In this document: piece after piece, positions 19,432 to 28,276 of the stretch
Layout of the letters: the number at the start of each line of letters is the position of its first letter
How positions within the stretch are numbered: position 1 is the first letter of the stretch
Assembly (NCBI GenBank): GCA_913062925.1
Contig: CAJXWJ010000001.1
Coordinates: forward strand, 1-64,000
Reading direction: 5' to 3'
Source: an uncultured Pseudorhodobacter sp.
GTDB taxonomy: Bacteria; Pseudomonadota; Alphaproteobacteria; Rhodobacterales; Rhodobacteraceae
DNA length: 64,000 nt
Made by a program: the position numbers and the translations under genes
The notes under the pieces: generated by a model
What the model saw: the letters and a program-made list of their open reading frames with translations, nothing else
Databases searched by the model: none
Told to the model about the DNA's origin: nothing

Positions 19432-20585
19432 CGAAACAGCCCCGGCCGGGCATCGACCCAAGTGCCTTGCCCCGCAGCCGAAGCCACCGCCGAATGGATC
19501 GCGGCAATCGAGCGCAACCCATCCTCGGCTGTTGGAAACAGCGCGGCGGCAGGGTCTGGCGTGCGGCCTGCCTGTAGCGCCAGAATGGTTTCGCCCAGAT
19601 CGCGGTAGATATTGCCAAAGGCCAGCGGCATGCCCTCGGCATGGCCGACGGTGACGCGGCTGGCGCGGTCGGCTTCGGGCGAAAGATTGCCCTCGCCGCG
19701 CTCGATCACCTGCAAGCGTTGGCCCAGCGGCATGTAGAAAAGCTGGTTCGGCTGCTCTTGCGACCAGCGCAGCCCGCCGGTTTCGCCAAAGACCTGAATC
19801 GTCAGACCGTGCTGCCGCCCGATCGCGACAGACGAGGTCCAAAGCCGCCCGACTGTGCCGCCGCTCATGCGGAAATTCACCATGGCGTCGTCTTCCAGCA
19901 CCCGCGCCGGCAGGCACGAGGCGAAGTCCGCCGAAAGCGTGCTGACCTCTTGGCCGGTGACAAAGCTGGCCATATGCAGCGCATGGATGCCGCAATCGGC
20001 AAATTGCGCCGAAACTCCGGCCTGTGCCGGATCATAGCGCCAGCGCACGCGCGGATTGTCCATATCGGCGGCATTGGCGTGGTGGCCATGGGCAAATTCC
20101 GCCACCACCAGCCGCACGCCGCCAATATCGCCGCGCGCCACCATGGCCCGCATGTGGCGCACCAGCGCATAGCCGGTATAGCCGTAATTCACCGCACAAA
20201 TCCGCCCCGCCTTGCGCGCGGTCAGCACCAGATCTTCGGCCTCGGCCTCTGTTACGGTCATCGGCTTTTCGCACAGCACGTTAAAGCCCGCCTGCAAGAA
20301 AGCCTTGGAAATCTCGTAATGGGTGGCGTTTGGCGTCGCCACCGTGACCAGATCAACGCGGTCGGCGCGGCTGCTTTCGCCTGCCAGCATCTCGCGCCAA
20401 TCGCCATAGGCGCGCTCGGGCGCAAGGCCCAGCTCTTGGCCAAAGGCGCGGCCCGCAGCGGGGTCGTGGTCCAGCGCGCCTGCGGCAAAGCTGTAAAGCC
20501 CGTCAAGGCCAGCTGCAAGCCGATGCGCTGGGCCGATCTGGCTGCCTTTGCCGCCGCCAATCATACCCCAATTCAGTTTTTTCAT
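19428..20585 (-). CDS. Gfo/Idh/MocA family oxidoreductase 1 (inositol dehydrogenase-like)
   Basis: A 385-residue NAD(P)-dependent sugar or polyol dehydrogenase. The Rossmann start is KKLNWGMIGGGKGSQIGPAHR, with VATPNATHYEISKAFLQAGFNVLCEKPMTVTEAEA as the family's EKP motif (catalytic Lys); the C-terminal alpha/beta domain follows. GGGKGSQIG and the family's inositol-cluster relatives suggest a role in the iol pathway, but the substrate may be a scyllo- or keto-inositol. The start at 20585 follows 13 nt after iolE; upstream codons in frame lie inside iolE. It is last on the minus-strand arm. Confidence 0.85.
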   Translation of the reverse strand: MKKLNWGMIGGGKGSQIGPAHRLAAGLDGLYSFAAGALDHDPAAGRAFGQELGLAPERAYGDWREMLAGESSRADRVDLVTVATPNATHYEISKAFLQAGFNVLCEKPMTVTEAEAEDLVLTARKAGRICAVNYGYTGYALVRHMRAMVARGDIGGVRLVVAEFAHGHHANAADMDNPRVRWRYDPAQAGVSAQFADCGIHALHMASFVTGQEVSTLSADFASCLPARVLEDDAMVNFRMSGGTVGRLWTSSVAIGRQHGLTIQVFGETGGLRWSQEQPNQLFYMPLGQRLQVIERGEGNLSPEADRASRVTVGHAEGMPLAFGNIYRDLGETILALQAGRTPDPAAALFPTAEDGLRSIAAIHSAVASAAGQGTWVDARPGLFR

Positions 20586-20598
20586 GCTTAGGCCCCTT

Positions 20599-21483
20599 TT
20601 AGAAACCGATAGAGGAAAGATAGTCGCGATTGGCGCGGGCGTCATCTATGGGCGATGTGCCCCCCGCCGGATCGCAATCTTGTTCAACTGTGCACCATCC
20701 GGCAAAGCCCGCGTCAAGCAGCAGCTGACGAACGCTGACGAAATCCACATCGCCCTTGCCCAGATTGCAGAAAATACCTTGGCCGCAGGCGTCATAAAAC
20801 CCGGTGCGATTGGCCACGGCGCGGGCTTTGACCACGGGATCAATGTCTTTGAAGTGCATATAGGAGATGCGGTCGATATGGCGGCGCATAAAGCTGATCG
20901 GATCAAAGCCCGCATAGGAATGATGGCCGGTGTCAAAGCAGATTTTCAACAGATCGGGGTCGATCTCGGACAACAGCCGCTCCAGCTCGGGTTCGAAATC
21001 GACAAAGCCTGCGGCATGGGCGTGAATGCCCACGGTCAGCCCGTGGTCTGCGCCCAGTTGGGCGGCGCGGCGAATGCGGTCAACAAAGCTGGCCCATTCG
21101 GCAGGCGGCATCTGCTCGGCCTCGCTGGCGCGCCCTGCGGTGGGGGCGCGGCGCGGCGAGATGCTGTCGATCAGCACCAAATGCTGCGCGCCATGGGCGA
21201 CAAGCGCGGTGCAAGTGCGCTGGGTGGCATCCCAGACATCGTCCCAAGCGGCTGGGTCGTGAAAGGGGCGAAACACCACGCCGCCGATCAGCGTCAGATC
21301 ATGCTCGGCCAGCGCATCGGCCAAAATCGCGGGGTCTTCGGGCATAAAGCCAATCGGGCCAAGCTCGATGCCCTTATAGCCTGCCTGCGCGCAATCAGAC
21401 AGCACCCGCCGCCATGCAGGATTGCGCGGATCGCTGGCGAATTCGACGCCCCAAGAGCAGGGGGCATTGCCGATCTTGATCAT
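20599..21483 (-). CDS. iolE: Inosose dehydratase-like TIM barrel protein
   Basis: Dehydrates scyllo-inosose to the trihydroxycyclohexane-dione. The 294-residue xylose isomerase-like barrel begins with the IolE signature IKIGNAPCSWGVEFA. It carries metal-binding residues in GIHAHAAGFVDFEPELERLL, KICFDTGHHSYAG and HFKDIDP, and ends GWCTVEQDCDP. It sits between the two Gfo/Idh/MocA genes with 13-nt gaps on each side, so it is co-transcribed. Related sugar isomerases/epimerases share the fold, but GNAPCSWG strongly favours IolE. Confidence 0.9.
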   Translation of the reverse strand: MIKIGNAPCSWGVEFASDPRNPAWRRVLSDCAQAGYKGIELGPIGFMPEDPAILADALAEHDLTLIGGVVFRPFHDPAAWDDVWDATQRTCTALVAHGAQHLVLIDSISPRRAPTAGRASEAEQMPPAEWASFVDRIRRAAQLGADHGLTVGIHAHAAGFVDFEPELERLLSEIDPDLLKICFDTGHHSYAGFDPISFMRRHIDRISYMHFKDIDPVVKARAVANRTGFYDACGQGIFCNLGKGDVDFVSVRQLLLDAGFAGWCTVEQDCDPAGGTSPIDDARANRDYLSSIGF

Positions 21484-21496
21484 GTTTTTGCGTCCT

Positions 21497-22597
21497 TTAC
21501 AGATCGACCCAAGCGCCGGCCTGCGCCGAGCTATGGGCGGCCGCGATGATGCGGTTCACCTCCATCCCGTCGTGAAAGCTGGGCCAAAGGCTGGTGTTGG
21601 TTTCAATGGCGCGCAGGAAATCGCGGGCCTCGATGATGATTTGGTCTTGATAGCCGGTGCCGTGGCCGGGGCCTTGGCAGAAGGGCAGGTAATCGGGATG
21701 CTCTGGCCCCATCAGGATCTTGCGAAACCCGCGCAGGGCGGGCGGGTCTTCGGCACGATAGAGCCAAAGCGCATTCTGGTCTTCTTGGTCAAAGCGGATG
21801 GCACCTTTTGTGCCCGTGATTTCATAGGCATAGCCCATCTTGCGCCCCATGGCGATGCGGCTGAACGACAGATGCCCCATCGCGCCATTGTCAAAGCGGC
21901 AGATGAATTGGCCGATGTCGTCATTCACCGCGCGGCCCTGCGTGCCGGGGCGGTTGGTGTGGACAGTGGTGATATCGGCACTCAACCGCGCAATCGGGCC
22001 GATCAGCGCAAGGGCTGCGTTGATCATATGCGGTGCCAGATCGCCCATTGTGCCATTTGCCGCGCCAAAGTTGCGCCAGGTTGCAGGCTTGCTGGCATCG
22101 GCGTCGAAATCTTCGGTATGTTCGCCGCGAAACCAGGTGATCTCGCCAATCTCGCCGCGCGCCACCAGATCGCGAGCAAAGCGCGAGGCTGGCGTGCGGA
22201 TATAGTTAAACCCCACCATATTGACGCAGCCCGAAGCTTTCGCCGCCGCCACCATCGCAAGGCTGTCTTCATAGCTGGCCCCAAGCGGCTTTTCGCAAAA
22301 CACCGGCTTGCCCAGCGCAAAGGCCGCCTCGGCAATCGCGCGGTGGGTTTCTTGCGGCGAGGCGATCACCACCGCCTGCACCTTGGGGTCCGCGACCAGC
22401 ACCCGCCAATCTGCGGTGGCGCGCGCAAAGCCAAAGGCGGCGCGATAGCCCTCGGCCGAGGCGTCAGAGCTGGCGCAGATCATCTCGAGCCTTGGCCGCA
22501 GCGCTGTGTCAAACACCGCCCCCACCGCCGCCATGGCCACCGCATGGGCCTTGCCCATATAGCCGCCGCCGATAAGTCCGATGCCGATATCTTGCAT
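21497..22597 (-). CDS. Gfo/Idh/MocA family oxidoreductase 2 (myo-inositol 2-dehydrogenase-like)
   Basis: A 366-residue NAD-dependent dehydrogenase. It begins MQDIGIGLIGGGYMGKAHAVAM, with VIASPQETHRAIAEAAFALGKPVFCEKPLGASYEDSLAM (EKP motif) and the C-terminal substrate domain with NFGAANGTMGDLAPHMINAAL. It is first of the minus arm, next to the operator at 22620. In iol clusters such genes oxidise myo-inositol or further inositol isomers. Two paralogues here suggest at least two stereoisomers are used; this is inference. AAGGAAG lies upstream of the chosen ATG, and the longer frame would start on the far side of the operator. Confidence 0.85.
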   Translation of the reverse strand: MQDIGIGLIGGGYMGKAHAVAMAAVGAVFDTALRPRLEMICASSDASAEGYRAAFGFARATADWRVLVADPKVQAVVIASPQETHRAIAEAAFALGKPVFCEKPLGASYEDSLAMVAAAKASGCVNMVGFNYIRTPASRFARDLVARGEIGEITWFRGEHTEDFDADASKPATWRNFGAANGTMGDLAPHMINAALALIGPIARLSADITTVHTNRPGTQGRAVNDDIGQFICRFDNGAMGHLSFSRIAMGRKMGYAYEITGTKGAIRFDQEDQNALWLYRAEDPPALRGFRKILMGPEHPDYLPFCQGPGHGTGYQDQIIIEARDFLRAIETNTSLWPSFHDGMEVNRIIAAAHSSAQAGAWVDL

Positions 22598-22619
22598 AGG
22601 CTGGCTTCCTTGGTTTGTG

Positions 22620-22637
22620 TTTGCAACCGGTTGCAAA
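22620..22637. promoter_or_regulatory. LacI-type operator between the divergent iol arms
   Basis: TTTGCAACCGGTTGCAAA is a perfect 18-bp palindrome with a central CG, the classical form of a LacI/GalR-family site. It lies 22 bp before the minus-arm dehydrogenase and about 100 bp before iolC, so one bound repressor could block both promoters. TTGCAA at 22631-22636 could itself be the -35 element of the iolC promoter, with AAGATA near 22656 as -10. Confidence 0.85.
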
Positions 22638-22738
22638 ATAGGTAACCTAAGGCGCAAGATATGGTCAATCCGATTTCAGCACCGGCAGGAAAGGAATGCG
22701 ATGCGCGCTTTGAAAACCCCTCAGTCACCGGCGGCTTT

Positions 22739-23713
22739 ATGAGCCTGCAACGGCTTTCTGCGCGCATGGCTTTGAACAGCTTTGTGGTCTTGGGGCGGGT
22801 GGGGATGGATCTTTACGCCGACCCACCGGGCACGCAGATCGAGGCGGCAGGCCGCTTTACGGCGGCGATTGGCGGCTCGGCGGGCAATATCGCGGTGGCC
22901 TTGGCGCGACAGGGCGCAAAGGCTGCTTTGCTGACGCGGGTGTCGCAGGATGCGGTGGGGCGGTATTGCTTGGCCGAACTGGGTCGTTACGGCGTGGCGA
23001 CGGGCCATGTCGGCTTTGCAAGGGCCGAGGCCCGCACCTCGCTTGCCGTGGTCGAGACGATTGCCGAAGGCCCGCAGACGGTGCTTTACCGCAATGATGC
23101 CGCCGATTTCGCGCTGACCGAGGCGGATGTGGCGGCGGTGGATTTCAGCGCGGTTGCGGCTTTGGTTGTCACCGGCACAGCACTTGCGCGCGAGCCGTCG
23201 CGCGCGGCCAGCTTTGCCGCAATCGCGGCGGCACGGGCTGCGGGGGCGATTGTGGTGCTGGATATTGACCATCGCGCCTATTCTTGGGCTTCGGATGCCG
23301 AAGCCGGCGCGCTTTACCGCGACGCCGCCGCAAGTGCCGATATTGTCATCGGCAATGACGACGAATTTGGCCTGATGGCGGGGGATTACGCCAAGGGCCA
23401 AGCGCTGGCGCAGGCTTTGGCCACAGATGGCGCGCTGGTGTCGATCTATAAGCGCGGCAGCGAAGGCGCGGTCAGCTATACCGCCGAGGGCACCTTTGAG
23501 ACCGGCATTTTCAAGGTCACAGCGCAAAAGCCGATGGGCGCGGGCGATGGCTTTATGGGCGGGTTTCTGGCGGGGCTTGCCCGCGGCCATGCGCTTGAAG
23601 CGGCGGTCGCACGCGGGGCGGCCACTGCGGCGATCATTGTGGCAGGGGTGGGCTGCGCGCCTGCCTCGCCCGACACGGCGGCGCTTGACGCCTTTTTACA
23701 GTCTTATTCCTAG
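22739..23713 (+). CDS. iolC: 5-dehydro-2-deoxygluconokinase
   Basis: Phosphorylates 5-keto-2-deoxygluconate in inositol breakdown. The 324-residue PfkB/ribokinase-fold protein has the IolC-type start FVVLGRVGMDLYADPPGTQIE, AAIGGSAGNIAVALARQGAKAALLTRVS, and the C-terminal ATP/anion-hole motif KPMGAGDGFMGGFLAGLARG with catalytic Asp. The ATG at 22739 (MSLQRLSARM) fits family N-termini. An in-frame ATG at 22661 would overlap the predicted promoter. iolB follows after 8 nt. Confidence 0.92.
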   Translation: MSLQRLSARMALNSFVVLGRVGMDLYADPPGTQIEAAGRFTAAIGGSAGNIAVALARQGAKAALLTRVSQDAVGRYCLAELGRYGVATGHVGFARAEARTSLAVVETIAEGPQTVLYRNDAADFALTEADVAAVDFSAVAALVVTGTALAREPSRAASFAAIAAARAAGAIVVLDIDHRAYSWASDAEAGALYRDAAASADIVIGNDDEFGLMAGDYAKGQALAQALATDGALVSIYKRGSEGAVSYTAEGTFETGIFKVTAQKPMGAGDGFMGGFLAGLARGHALEAAVARGAATAAIIVAGVGCAPASPDTAALDAFLQSYS

Positions 23714-23721
23714 AGGTTCCG

Positions 23722-24564
23722 ATGCATATTGCCCCCTATGACAACGAAAATCAGCCGATCATTGCGGCGGGCCATGCGCTGGTGCCGCTGGTCTATTTCA
23801 ACATCATCAAACTGACGCGCGGGCAAAGCTTTGTCTCGCAGGTGGCGGGATATGAGACCTGCATCGTGCCCGCCACGGGGCGCATCCGTGTGCAGGTGGG
23901 CGGCCAAGACTTTGGCCCGATCGGCAATCGCACGGCCAGCGTTTGGGATGCCGATCCCGAGGGCGTTTATGTCCCCACCGGCGCCGAGGCGGTGTTGATC
24001 TGCGACAGCGAACAGGCCGAGGTTTTTGTCGCAGGCGCGCTGACCGACGAGGTCTTTCCCGCCTTTGCTATTGTGGCAAGCGAGATTGATCCGGTGCAAT
24101 ACGGATCGGATGACACCAAGACCCATCGCAAGATCAAGCATATCCTTGGCACCAAATACCACGGGCGGGTCAGCCGTCTGCTGGTGTCAGAGCTTTACAC
24201 CGTGGGGGCTGGCGGCTGGTCGGGGTTTCCCAGCCACAAGCATGACACCAACCGCCTGCCGCTCGAATCGCGCCATGACGAGGTCTATAACTTCCGCTTT
24301 AACCCGCCGCATGGCTCGGGCTTGCAGATGTTGCAGCGCGAAGATGGGCTGTCGGGCGATGCCTATCATCTGGTCGATGGCTCGACCATGGTGATTGACC
24401 GTGGCTATCATCCCTGCTGCGTGCTGCCGGGCTATGAGATGTATTACTTCACCATTCTGGCCGGAGAAACCCAGCGGTCCTTGGTGCAATATTTCCAGCC
24501 AAGCCACGCCGATCAGATCGAAACCATTCCGGGGATCAAGGATATGATCGCCAAGTTCAAATGA
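23722..24564 (+). CDS. iolB: 5-deoxy-glucuronate isomerase
   Basis: Isomerises 5-deoxy-glucuronate to 5-keto-2-deoxygluconate, the IolC substrate. The 280-residue bicupin has the metal-binding HKHDT and the typical FPSHKHDTNRLPLESRHDEVYNFRF stretch, then GYHPCCVLPGYEMYYFTILAG. AGAGG is close before the ATG. It overlaps iolJ by 4 nt, so iolC-iolB-iolJ form one transcript. Confidence 0.95.
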   Translation: MHIAPYDNENQPIIAAGHALVPLVYFNIIKLTRGQSFVSQVAGYETCIVPATGRIRVQVGGQDFGPIGNRTASVWDADPEGVYVPTGAEAVLICDSEQAEVFVAGALTDEVFPAFAIVASEIDPVQYGSDDTKTHRKIKHILGTKYHGRVSRLLVSELYTVGAGGWSGFPSHKHDTNRLPLESRHDEVYNFRFNPPHGSGLQMLQREDGLSGDAYHLVDGSTMVIDRGYHPCCVLPGYEMYYFTILAGETQRSLVQYFQPSHADQIETIPGIKDMIAKFK

Positions 24565-25388
24565 CGCTGGCCACGCTGCGCGAGGTGTTGCGGCCCTGCC
24601 TGCGCGATGGCACGGCGGTGGCGGGGCTGGTGGTGCTGGGCTGGGAGGATGCGCGCGCCTTTGTCGCCGCCGCCGAAGCCGAGGCGCGACCGGTGATCTT
24701 GCAAGCAGGCCCCGGCTGTCGCGCGCATATGCCGCTTGAGGTTTTGGGCGCGATGTTTCGCAGTCTGGGGCAGGCTGCAAGCGTTCCGGTGGTGGCGCAT
24801 CTGGATCACGGCGAAGATTTGGCGGTTTGCCTGCGCGCGATCGATGCGGGCTTTACCTCGGTGATGTATGACGGATCTGCCCTGCCTTTGGCGGAAAACA
24901 TCGCTCGAACCGCCGAAATCGCCAAACGCGCGCAGGCGCAGGGGGTCTCGGTCGAGGCAGAGCTTGGCTATGTCGGCTATCATCAGGGCGCGGCCTCGGT
25001 TGGCACCAAAGCCGAGGAGGTGGCGCAGTTCTGGGCCGAGACGGGGGTCGATGCGCTGGCGGTTTCGGTTGGCAACAGCCATCTGATGACGCAAAGCGGT
25101 GCAGAGGTGGATTGGGCGCGCTTGGCCGCGATTCAGGCGGCGGCCCCCGATCTGGCCTTGGTGCTGCATGGCGGATCGGGGCTTGCGCCTGATCTGCGCC
25201 GCCAGATCGTGCGGCAAACATCTGTCTGCAAGGTCAATATCGGCACCGAGCTGCGCATGGCCTTTGGCCAAGCCCTGCGCGCGGCGGTTTTGCAAACCCC
25301 CGAACGCTTTGACCGCAATCAACTGTTGTCCGAAACCATCGCGCCGATGACCCTTGCCGCGCGGGCAGCTATGCGCAGCCTAAGTTAG
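24561..25388 (+). CDS. iolJ: Class II fructose-bisphosphate aldolase family protein, probable 5-dehydro-2-deoxyphosphogluconate aldolase
   Basis: Cleaves the IolC product to dihydroxyacetone phosphate and malonate semialdehyde. The 275-residue zinc TIM barrel has VPVVAHLDHGEDLAVCLRAIDAGFTSVMYDGSALP, VEAELGYVGYH, LAVSVGNSHL, LVLHGGSGLAPD and VCKVNIGTELRMAF, which carry the Zn ligands and phosphate loop. By sequence it could also be a tagatose or fructose bisphosphate aldolase; coupling to iolC and iolB favours IolJ. Its last 4 nt overlap the convergent aminotransferase. Confidence 0.82.
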   Translation: MTLATLREVLRPCLRDGTAVAGLVVLGWEDARAFVAAAEAEARPVILQAGPGCRAHMPLEVLGAMFRSLGQAASVPVVAHLDHGEDLAVCLRAIDAGFTSVMYDGSALPLAENIARTAEIAKRAQAQGVSVEAELGYVGYHQGAASVGTKAEEVAQFWAETGVDALAVSVGNSHLMTQSGAEVDWARLAAIQAAAPDLALVLHGGSGLAPDLRRQIVRQTSVCKVNIGTELRMAFGQALRAAVLQTPERFDRNQLLSETIAPMTLAARAAMRSLS

Positions 25389-26563
25389 GCGCGCACCTCT
25401 GCCAGTCTGCGGAAGGTTTCTGCAATGCCTGCGGCGTCGATATTGGCAAAGGCAATGCGGATCTGACGCGCGCCAGCGGCAGAGCCTTCGGGCTGGAACA
25501 TCGTGCCCGGCAGCATCAACAGCCCGGCCTCGCGCACCAGCCGCTTGCACAGCGCGTCCGAGGCTTCGGCAAAGGGATGCTCGACATAGGCGAAATAGGC
25601 GCCACAGCCCAAAAGTTTCCAATCGGGCAGGGCGGCAAAGCCCGACACCATCGCAGCCCGACGCGCCAAAATCTCGGCCCGCTCGCCCGCCAGCCATTGA
25701 CCAAGGTTCTGCATGCCCCAAAGCGCTGCAATCTGGCCCAATTGGTTGGGACAGATCGCGACGCTGTCCAGAAACTTCTCGATCTGAAACAGCCGCGCGG
25801 GGCTGGCCACAACGGCGCCGACGCGGTGGCCGGTCAGCCGGTAGGCTTTGGAAAAGGAATAAAGCTGGATCAGCGTGTCGTCCCAATCGGGATCGGTGAA
25901 CAGATCATGCGGCGCGCCGCTGCGGCTGTCAAAATCGCGGTAGGTTTCATCGACGATCAGCGCAAGGCCGCGCGCGCGGCACAGATCGCGGAAGGCGGCC
26001 AAGGTCTGGGCAGGATATTCCGCCCCACCGGGGTTGTTGGGCGAGACCAGAACAATCGCCCGCGTGCGCGGTGTGATCAGCTGGGCTGCGGCCTCTGCCT
26101 CGGGGATCAGACCAGCGCCTGCGGGCAGTGGCACGGTTTTGACGCCCTGCATATCAAGCCACATTTTATGGTTGAAATACCATGGCGTTGGCAAAATCAC
26201 CTCGTCGCCCGCCGCAGCAAGTGTCGACATCACGGCGCAAAAGGCTTGGTTGCAGCCTTGGGTGATTGCGGTTTGGCTCTCTGTGACTTGGCCGCGATAC
26301 TGCGCAGACCACTGCGCCGCAATCTCGGCGCGCAGCGCGGGCAGGCCCAGCACGGGGCCGTAAAGATGCGCCTCGGGATTGTTCACTGCGGCCTCGGCAA
26401 TCGCTTGACGCAGCGCCAAGGGCGGCAGATCCACGGGTGCGGCCTGCGAGATATTGATCAGCGGCCGTTCGGGCGGAAAGCTGACGCCTGCCAACCAGCG
26501 CCGCGCCTCCATCACCGGAGGCGGAAAGGTGGCGGCCATATGCGGGTTAAGCGGCTGGGTCAT
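25385..26563 (-). CDS. PLP-dependent aminotransferase, class I/II fold
   Basis: A 392-residue fold type I aminotransferase. Motifs are INISQAAPVDLPPL near the N-terminus, AITQGCNQAFCAVM, VSPNNPGGAEYPAQTL (the NPGG motif), LIVDETYRDF (Asp to the PLP ring nitrogen) and YSFSKAYRLTGHRVGAVV (PLP Lys and phosphate Arg). The C-terminal RQIRIAFANID holds the carboxylate-binding Arg. It resembles aspartate/aromatic or methionine aminotransferases, but the donor cannot be set. It is convergent with the iol arm. Confidence 0.88.
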   Translation of the reverse strand: MTQPLNPHMAATFPPPVMEARRWLAGVSFPPERPLINISQAAPVDLPPLALRQAIAEAAVNNPEAHLYGPVLGLPALRAEIAAQWSAQYRGQVTESQTAITQGCNQAFCAVMSTLAAAGDEVILPTPWYFNHKMWLDMQGVKTVPLPAGAGLIPEAEAAAQLITPRTRAIVLVSPNNPGGAEYPAQTLAAFRDLCRARGLALIVDETYRDFDSRSGAPHDLFTDPDWDDTLIQLYSFSKAYRLTGHRVGAVVASPARLFQIEKFLDSVAICPNQLGQIAALWGMQNLGQWLAGERAEILARRAAMVSGFAALPDWKLLGCGAYFAYVEHPFAEASDALCKRLVREAGLLMLPGTMFQPEGSAAGARQIRIAFANIDAAGIAETFRRLAEVRA

Positions 26564-26572
26564 GCGCGGTCC

Positions 26573-27070
26573 TTAGGCTTGGGCGATCCGGGCTTTTAGG
26601 GCTTTGTATTCCTGCCAGATCAATCCGATCATAAACAGATCGAAAAACGCCAAAAGCAAGAGCATAGGCGAGCCGGTGAGGTGAAATTCGTAAAGCTGGT
26701 AGCTGACAAAGCCCGACAGCACCACCATGGCGGCAGGATAGGCCCAAAGCACCCGCAGCCAAAGCATCACCACCATCAAGACCTTAAGCCCGCCGTGGAA
26801 CATGAGATAATAGGCGTAGAAATTCTGCGTGCTGAGCGGAAACTGCGAAATCGCGGTCTGCGTCCATTGCGCCATGGTGTCGGTCGAGTTTTCAGCAATC
26901 TCGTAATGGGTGATGAAATAGCGCAGGCGTGCGACCAGCGGATTGGGGGTCAGCAACAGGCCAAGGCCGGTTAGGGCCTCGGCGCTGGTTAGCACGGCCT
27001 TGATCGCGAGGCTCATCTCGAAGAGCCAATGCAAAATGCGCGCAAGCCCGATACGTGCTAGGGTTTTCAT
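26573..27070 (-). CDS. DUF2127 family membrane protein
   Basis: A 165-residue protein with four predicted membrane segments (around LHWLFEMSLAIKAVLTSAEAL, QNFYAYYLMFHGGLKVLMVV, YPAAMVVLSGFVSYQLYEF and SPMLLLLAFFDLFMIGLIW). This is the pattern of DUF2127, whose function is unknown. The ATG at 27070 lies 10 nt after the gpt stop; an earlier in-frame ATG at 27109 would overlap gpt. It follows gpt in the same direction, so the pair is probably co-transcribed. Confidence 0.75.
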   Translation of the reverse strand: MKTLARIGLARILHWLFEMSLAIKAVLTSAEALTGLGLLLTPNPLVARLRYFITHYEIAENSTDTMAQWTQTAISQFPLSTQNFYAYYLMFHGGLKVLMVVMLWLRVLWAYPAAMVVLSGFVSYQLYEFHLTGSPMLLLLAFFDLFMIGLIWQEYKALKARIAQA

Positions 27071-27080
27071 AAGCTTGGGT

Positions 27081-27587
27081 TCAGTCCTGTCCGCGGAAAG
27101 GTTGGACATATTGCAGCGCCATATCCCAAGGGAAAAAGATCCAAGTGTCTTGGCTGACCTCGGTGATATAGCTGTCGACCTGCGGTTTGCCCGATGGCTT
27201 TGCGTATACAGTGGCAAAATGCGCGCGGGGGTAAAGTTTGCGCACAACTTCGAGAGTTTTGCCCGAATCGACCAGATCATCGACGATCAAGATGCCGCTG
27301 CCGTCGCCCATCAGCTCGGCCTGCGGTGATTTGATCACTTGGGCGGCGCCTTGGTTCTGGTGGTTGTAGCTTTTGATCGAAATGGTATCGACGGTGCGGA
27401 TATCAAGCTCGCGCGCCACGATCATCGCAGGCACCAGCCCGCCGCGGGTGATGCCCACCACCGCGCGCCAAGCGCCGCCCTCCTCGGGACCCTTGCCATC
27501 AAGCCGCCAAGCCAGCGCGCGGCTGTCGCGGTGCATTTGGTCCCAAGAGACATGGAAACCTTTTTCGTGCGGCAGGCGATCGGTCAT
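27081..27587 (-). CDS. gpt: Xanthine phosphoribosyltransferase
   Basis: Salvages xanthine and guanine (and hypoxanthine poorly) with PRPP at the inner face of the membrane. The 168 residues include the PRPP loop [23 protein letters not shown] and [45 protein letters not shown] is typical of Gpt. It links to purine use by xdhABC elsewhere in the window. Confidence 0.93.
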   Translation of the reverse strand: MTDRLPHEKGFHVSWDQMHRDSRALAWRLDGKGPEEGGAWRAVVGITRGGLVPAMIVARELDIRTVDTISIKSYNHQNQGAAQVIKSPQAELMGDGSGILIVDDLVDSGKTLEVVRKLYPRAHFATVYAKPSGKPQVDSYITEVSQDTWIFFPWDMALQYVQPFRGQD

Positions 27588-27614
27588 GGCGGGTTCCTTT
27601 GTTTGGTGGCGCAG

Positions 27615-27660
27615 CGGGGGCCAGCCCCCGCACCCCCGGGATATTTAGGGACAGATGAAG
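27615..27660 (+). repeat. 22-bp interspersed repeat with GC hairpin, copy R2
   Basis: Hairpin CGGGGG/CCCCCG at 27615-27630, then GGATATTT-AGG-GACAGATGAAG at 27639-27660 on the plus strand. This is the most divergent copy. It lies between gpt (start 27587) and the stop of the LysE gene, antiparallel to both. Confidence 0.8.
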
Positions 27661-27661
27661 G

Positions 27662-28276
27662 TCAGGTGACGGCGATTTTGACGCCCAAAAGCGCCAGCAG
27701 GCCGCCAAAGCTGCGGTCGATGGTGGATTTCAGGCCGATATAGGCGGCTTTGGAGCGGTGGAAGGAGAAGAGGCGGGCGACAAGGGTGTTCCAGATCGCC
27801 TCGTTCAGAAACACCACCAGCAGCAGGGCGGCGATCACCCAGAGCGGGGTGGCTTTGGGTACGGTGCCGATGAAGATGGCCGAGAACAGCACGGCGGGTT
27901 TGGGGTTGGAGAGTTGGGTGACAAGGCCAAGCCGGAAGGCCGAGGCCGCGCTGCGCGGGGTGCGGCTGGTGGCCGACATATCGAGCGGGGTGTCGGCTGT
28001 GCGCCACATGCCCCAAGCCATATGCATCAGGTAAAGCCCGCCTGCGATTTTCAGCGCCCAAAGCAGGGCAGGGGCGGCTTGGAACAAAACCGCGAGACCA
28101 AAGAGCGCGGCTGCGGCCCAGACCACGGCGCCTGCGCCGATGCCGATTGCCAGAAATGCGCCGGTGCGCAGGCCTTCCGTAACGCCGGTGCGCGCCGACA
28201 TCAGCACGGCGGGGCCGGGGCTGATGGCTGCCATCAAATGCAGCAGCGCGACGGTCAGGAAGGCGGCAAGGGTCAT
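27662..28276 (-). CDS. LysE family translocator
   Basis: A 204-residue inner-membrane exporter of the LysE/RhtB superfamily. It has about six hydrophobic segments, with the hallmark LHLMAAISPGPAVLMSARTGVTEGLRTGAFLAIGIGAGAVV at the N-terminus and FRLGLVTQLSNPKPAVLFSAIF in the middle. It exports an amino acid or derivative; the substrate is unknown. It overlaps fabI by 4 nt. Confidence 0.88.
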   Translation of the reverse strand: MTLAAFLTVALLHLMAAISPGPAVLMSARTGVTEGLRTGAFLAIGIGAGAVVWAAAALFGLAVLFQAAPALLWALKIAGGLYLMHMAWGMWRTADTPLDMSATSRTPRSAASAFRLGLVTQLSNPKPAVLFSAIFIGTVPKATPLWVIAALLLVVFLNEAIWNTLVARLFSFHRSKAAYIGLKSTIDRSFGGLLALLGVKIAVT

